Shown in pieces: positions 33,249 to 34,411 of a stretch of DNA of 34,411 bases. The stretch is from positions 1 through 34,411 of the forward strand of contig JAGWTZ010000035.1 in the NCBI GenBank assembly GCA_028868695.1. The letters are read 5' to 3'. Source of the DNA: Alphaproteobacteria bacterium (GTDB lineage: Bacteria > Pseudomonadota > Alphaproteobacteria > Rhizobiales > Aestuariivirgaceae). The notes below the pieces were generated by a model that saw only the letters and a list, made by a program, of their open reading frames with translations, was not told where the DNA came from and made no database searches. How positions within the stretch are numbered: the stretch's first letter is position 1; each line of letters begins with the position of its first letter. A program made the position numbers and the translations under genes.

Positions 33249-33704
33249 GTGGAAAGCCCCGGCCTCATTCTCAAGCCCGATGGCCGCCAATCCGAGACTG
33301 CCCTTGCCATTCAACGCGGCCTGGCCCGCCTGCTCCGGGCCCATGATTTTGCGCTTCTGACTGAATTCACCCTGGCCTCCGGGCGGCGGGCCGACGTGAT
33401 CGGGCTTGCGCCGGACGGTTTGGTGTGGATCATCGAAATCAAATCTTCCCCGGAAGATTTCCATGCCGACAGCAAGTGGCCGGAATACCGCGAATTCTGT
33501 GACCGGTTTTCATTCGCCATTCCCGCCCACATGGACCAGGCGCTGATGCCGGAAGAAGCCGGGCTCATTGTTGCCGACCAGTGGGGGGCGGAGATTTTGA
33601 GGGCCGCCTCCGAGCATGCCCTGCATGCCTCGCGGCGCAAGGCGTTGACCCAGAGCTTTGCCCGCACCGCCGCCTTGCGCCTGCAAGCGCTGTGGGAAGG
33701 CTGA
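33249..33704 (+). CDS. mmcB: MmcB-family DNA repair protein
   Basis: Protein of 151 residues of the MmcB (DUF1052) family, characterised in Caulobacter as an SOS-linked DNA repair factor. It has a PD-(D/E)xK-like nuclease core: RRADVIGLAPDGLVWIIEIKSS provides the Asp and Glu-x-Lys residues, and DFHADSKWPEYREFCDRFSF follows. I chose the GTG at 33249, which has GAGGA 8 bases upstream; the open frame further upstream overlaps the HPr gene and translates to a low-complexity run. It follows HPr by 4 bases. An SOS box was not seen. Confidence 0.82.
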   Translation: MESPGLILKPDGRQSETALAIQRGLARLLRAHDFALLTEFTLASGRRADVIGLAPDGLVWIIEIKSSPEDFHADSKWPEYREFCDRFSFAIPAHMDQALMPEEAGLIVADQWGAEILRAASEHALHASRRKALTQSFARTAALRLQALWEG

Positions 33705-33725
33705 CAATTCGTTCTTTAAATGTTC

Positions 33726-33754
33726 TTGACTTGCCTGCAACCCAAGCGCTAGCG
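33726..33754 (+). promoter_or_regulatory. Putative promoter of the comM-like gene
   Basis: TTGACT (33726-33731) is followed after 17 bases by CTAGCG (33749-33754), a plausible alphaproteobacterial sigma-70-type pair. The -10 box is weak by E. coli standards. It lies about 25 bases before the ATG. Confidence 0.4.
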
Positions 33755-33779
33755 TCGCTCCGAGTGTGGGGAGCGCAAA

Positions 33780-34411
33780 ATGACAGCGCGGGTTGCAACG
33801 GTGGCATTTCAGGGGGTGGAGGCGGTGCCTGTGGATGTGCAGGCGCAGTTCCTTTCCGGGCAGGTGAATTTCAACATCGTGGGCCTGGCCGACAAGGCCA
33901 TTTCCGAAAGCCGCGAACGGGTGCGCGCTGCGCTGCATGCCATTGGGCTGGGCTTGCCGGGCAAGCGGCTGGTGGTCAACCTTTCGCCGGCCGACTTGCC
34001 CAAGGAAGGTAGCCACTATGACCTGCCCATCGCCCTTGCGGTGCTTTCGGCGCTGGGGGTGATCCCGCCGGATTTCCTTTCCCGCTATGTGGTGCTTGGC
34101 GAATTGGCGCTGGATGGCAGCCTGCTTCCCGTGGCGGGAGCCTTGCCCGCCGCCATGGCCGCCCATGCGCAAGACATGGGTGTGATCTGCCCCAAGCTTT
34201 CCGGGCGCGAGGCGGCCTGGGCCGGGGAAACTCTGGACATTCTGGCTCCGGACAATCTGGTGCAGCTGATCAATCATGTGAAGGGCGCGCAAGTTCTCAC
34301 ACGGCCCAGCCCGCATTTGGCCATTCTGGAAGAGGCCCTGCCTGACCTCGGTGAAATCAAGGGACAGGAAGCGGCAAAGCGGGCCTTGGAAGTTGCGGCC
34401 GCGGGCGGCCA
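33780..34411 (+). CDS. comM: ComM/YifB-family Mg-chelatase-like ATPase (5' part)
   Basis: N-terminal 210 residues of a ComM/YifB protein; the gene continues past the window. ComM is an AAA+ helicase that promotes branch migration in natural transformation and recombination. The N-terminal Lon-protease-like domain is visible (VPVDVQAQFLSGQVNFNIVGLADKA, ISESRERVRAAL, GSHYDLPIALAVLSALG, GELALDGSLLPVAGALPAA). The linker DLGEIKGQEAAKRALEVAAAGG leads to the Walker A region just beyond the edge. The ATG at 33780 is preceded by GGGGAGCGCAAA as ribosome site. Its presence does not prove competence. Confidence 0.93.
   Translation, partial: MTARVATVAFQGVEAVPVDVQAQFLSGQVNFNIVGLADKAISESRERVRAALHAIGLGLPGKRLVVNLSPADLPKEGSHYDLPIALAVLSALGVIPPDFLSRYVVLGELALDGSLLPVAGALPAAMAAHAQDMGVICPKLSGREAAWAGETLDILAPDNLVQLINHVKGAQVLTRPSPHLAILEEALPDLGEIKGQEAAKRALEVAAAGG

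Noticed and set aside
1-34411. CRISPR array, insertion sequences, tRNA genes or prophage
   Set aside because: No regularly spaced repeats, transposase or integrase genes, tRNA-like cloverleaf or phage proteins were recognised.

Overview
The window is a gene-dense, GC-rich chromosomal segment of an alphaproteobacterium, most likely of the Hyphomicrobiales (Rhizobiales) type. This is inferred from the RegB/RegA (ActS/ActR) pair with SenC, a frcBCAK fructose-type ABC operon with a ROK regulator, the ChvI-ChvG-HprK(short)-EIIA-HPr cluster, the miaB-phoH-ybeY-corC run, MmcB, and an alphaproteobacterial-type RpoH promoter before dnaK. I see no tRNA or rRNA genes, insertion sequences, phage genes or CRISPR array. 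It reads as core chromosome with some clade-specific rearrangements.

Layout. (1) 1-2887: an Nfu-type Fe-S scaffold (cut by the window edge), a METTL27-like methyltransferase, a divergent choline-kinase-like phosphotransferase and a YgjP-type metallopeptidase. (2) 2884-6687: a senC-phaZ-ygjP string divergent from regB-regA, which puts an intracellular PHB depolymerase in the redox-control locus. (3) 6688-7057: a 370-bp gap full of small perfect hairpins, ending in a terminator-like stem; it is a candidate structured RNA. (4) 7058-13165, minus strand: dnaK-dnaJ with a heat-shock-type promoter, then an aldo/keto reductase with its own promoter and operator-like palindrome, dapB, gpmA and a YdeI-like gene. 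(5) 13334-15831: alkB, a small SEC-C zinc protein split by frameshifts, an F420-type NADP oxidoreductase, a GlcG/HbpS protein and a YegP-like two-repeat protein. (6) 15939-21599: the frcB-C-A-K sugar uptake operon on the minus strand, divergent from a ROK regulator and an RbsD/FucU sugar mutarotase, with a 45-bp perfect inverted repeat between them. (7) 21631-28981, plus strand: a fused tsaB-rimI, plsC, miaB, phoH, ybeY, corC, hrcA and grpE, tightly packed. (8) 28982-34411: a HugZ-like flavin-type protein convergent with grpE, then chvI-chvG-hprK-EIIA-HPr, mmcB and the start of comM.

The genes fall into connected themes: redox and carbon-storage control (RegBA, SenC, PhaZ), protein quality control (DnaK, DnaJ, GrpE, HrcA, YbeY), sugar uptake (Frc, ROK, FucU), and envelope/carbon sensing (ChvGI with the regulatory PTS). 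The least explained signals are the structured gap at 6688-7057, the 45-bp operator-like palindrome, the tsaB-rimI fusion and the frameshifted SEC-C gene. All functional calls rest on reading the translated sequence; no database search was run.
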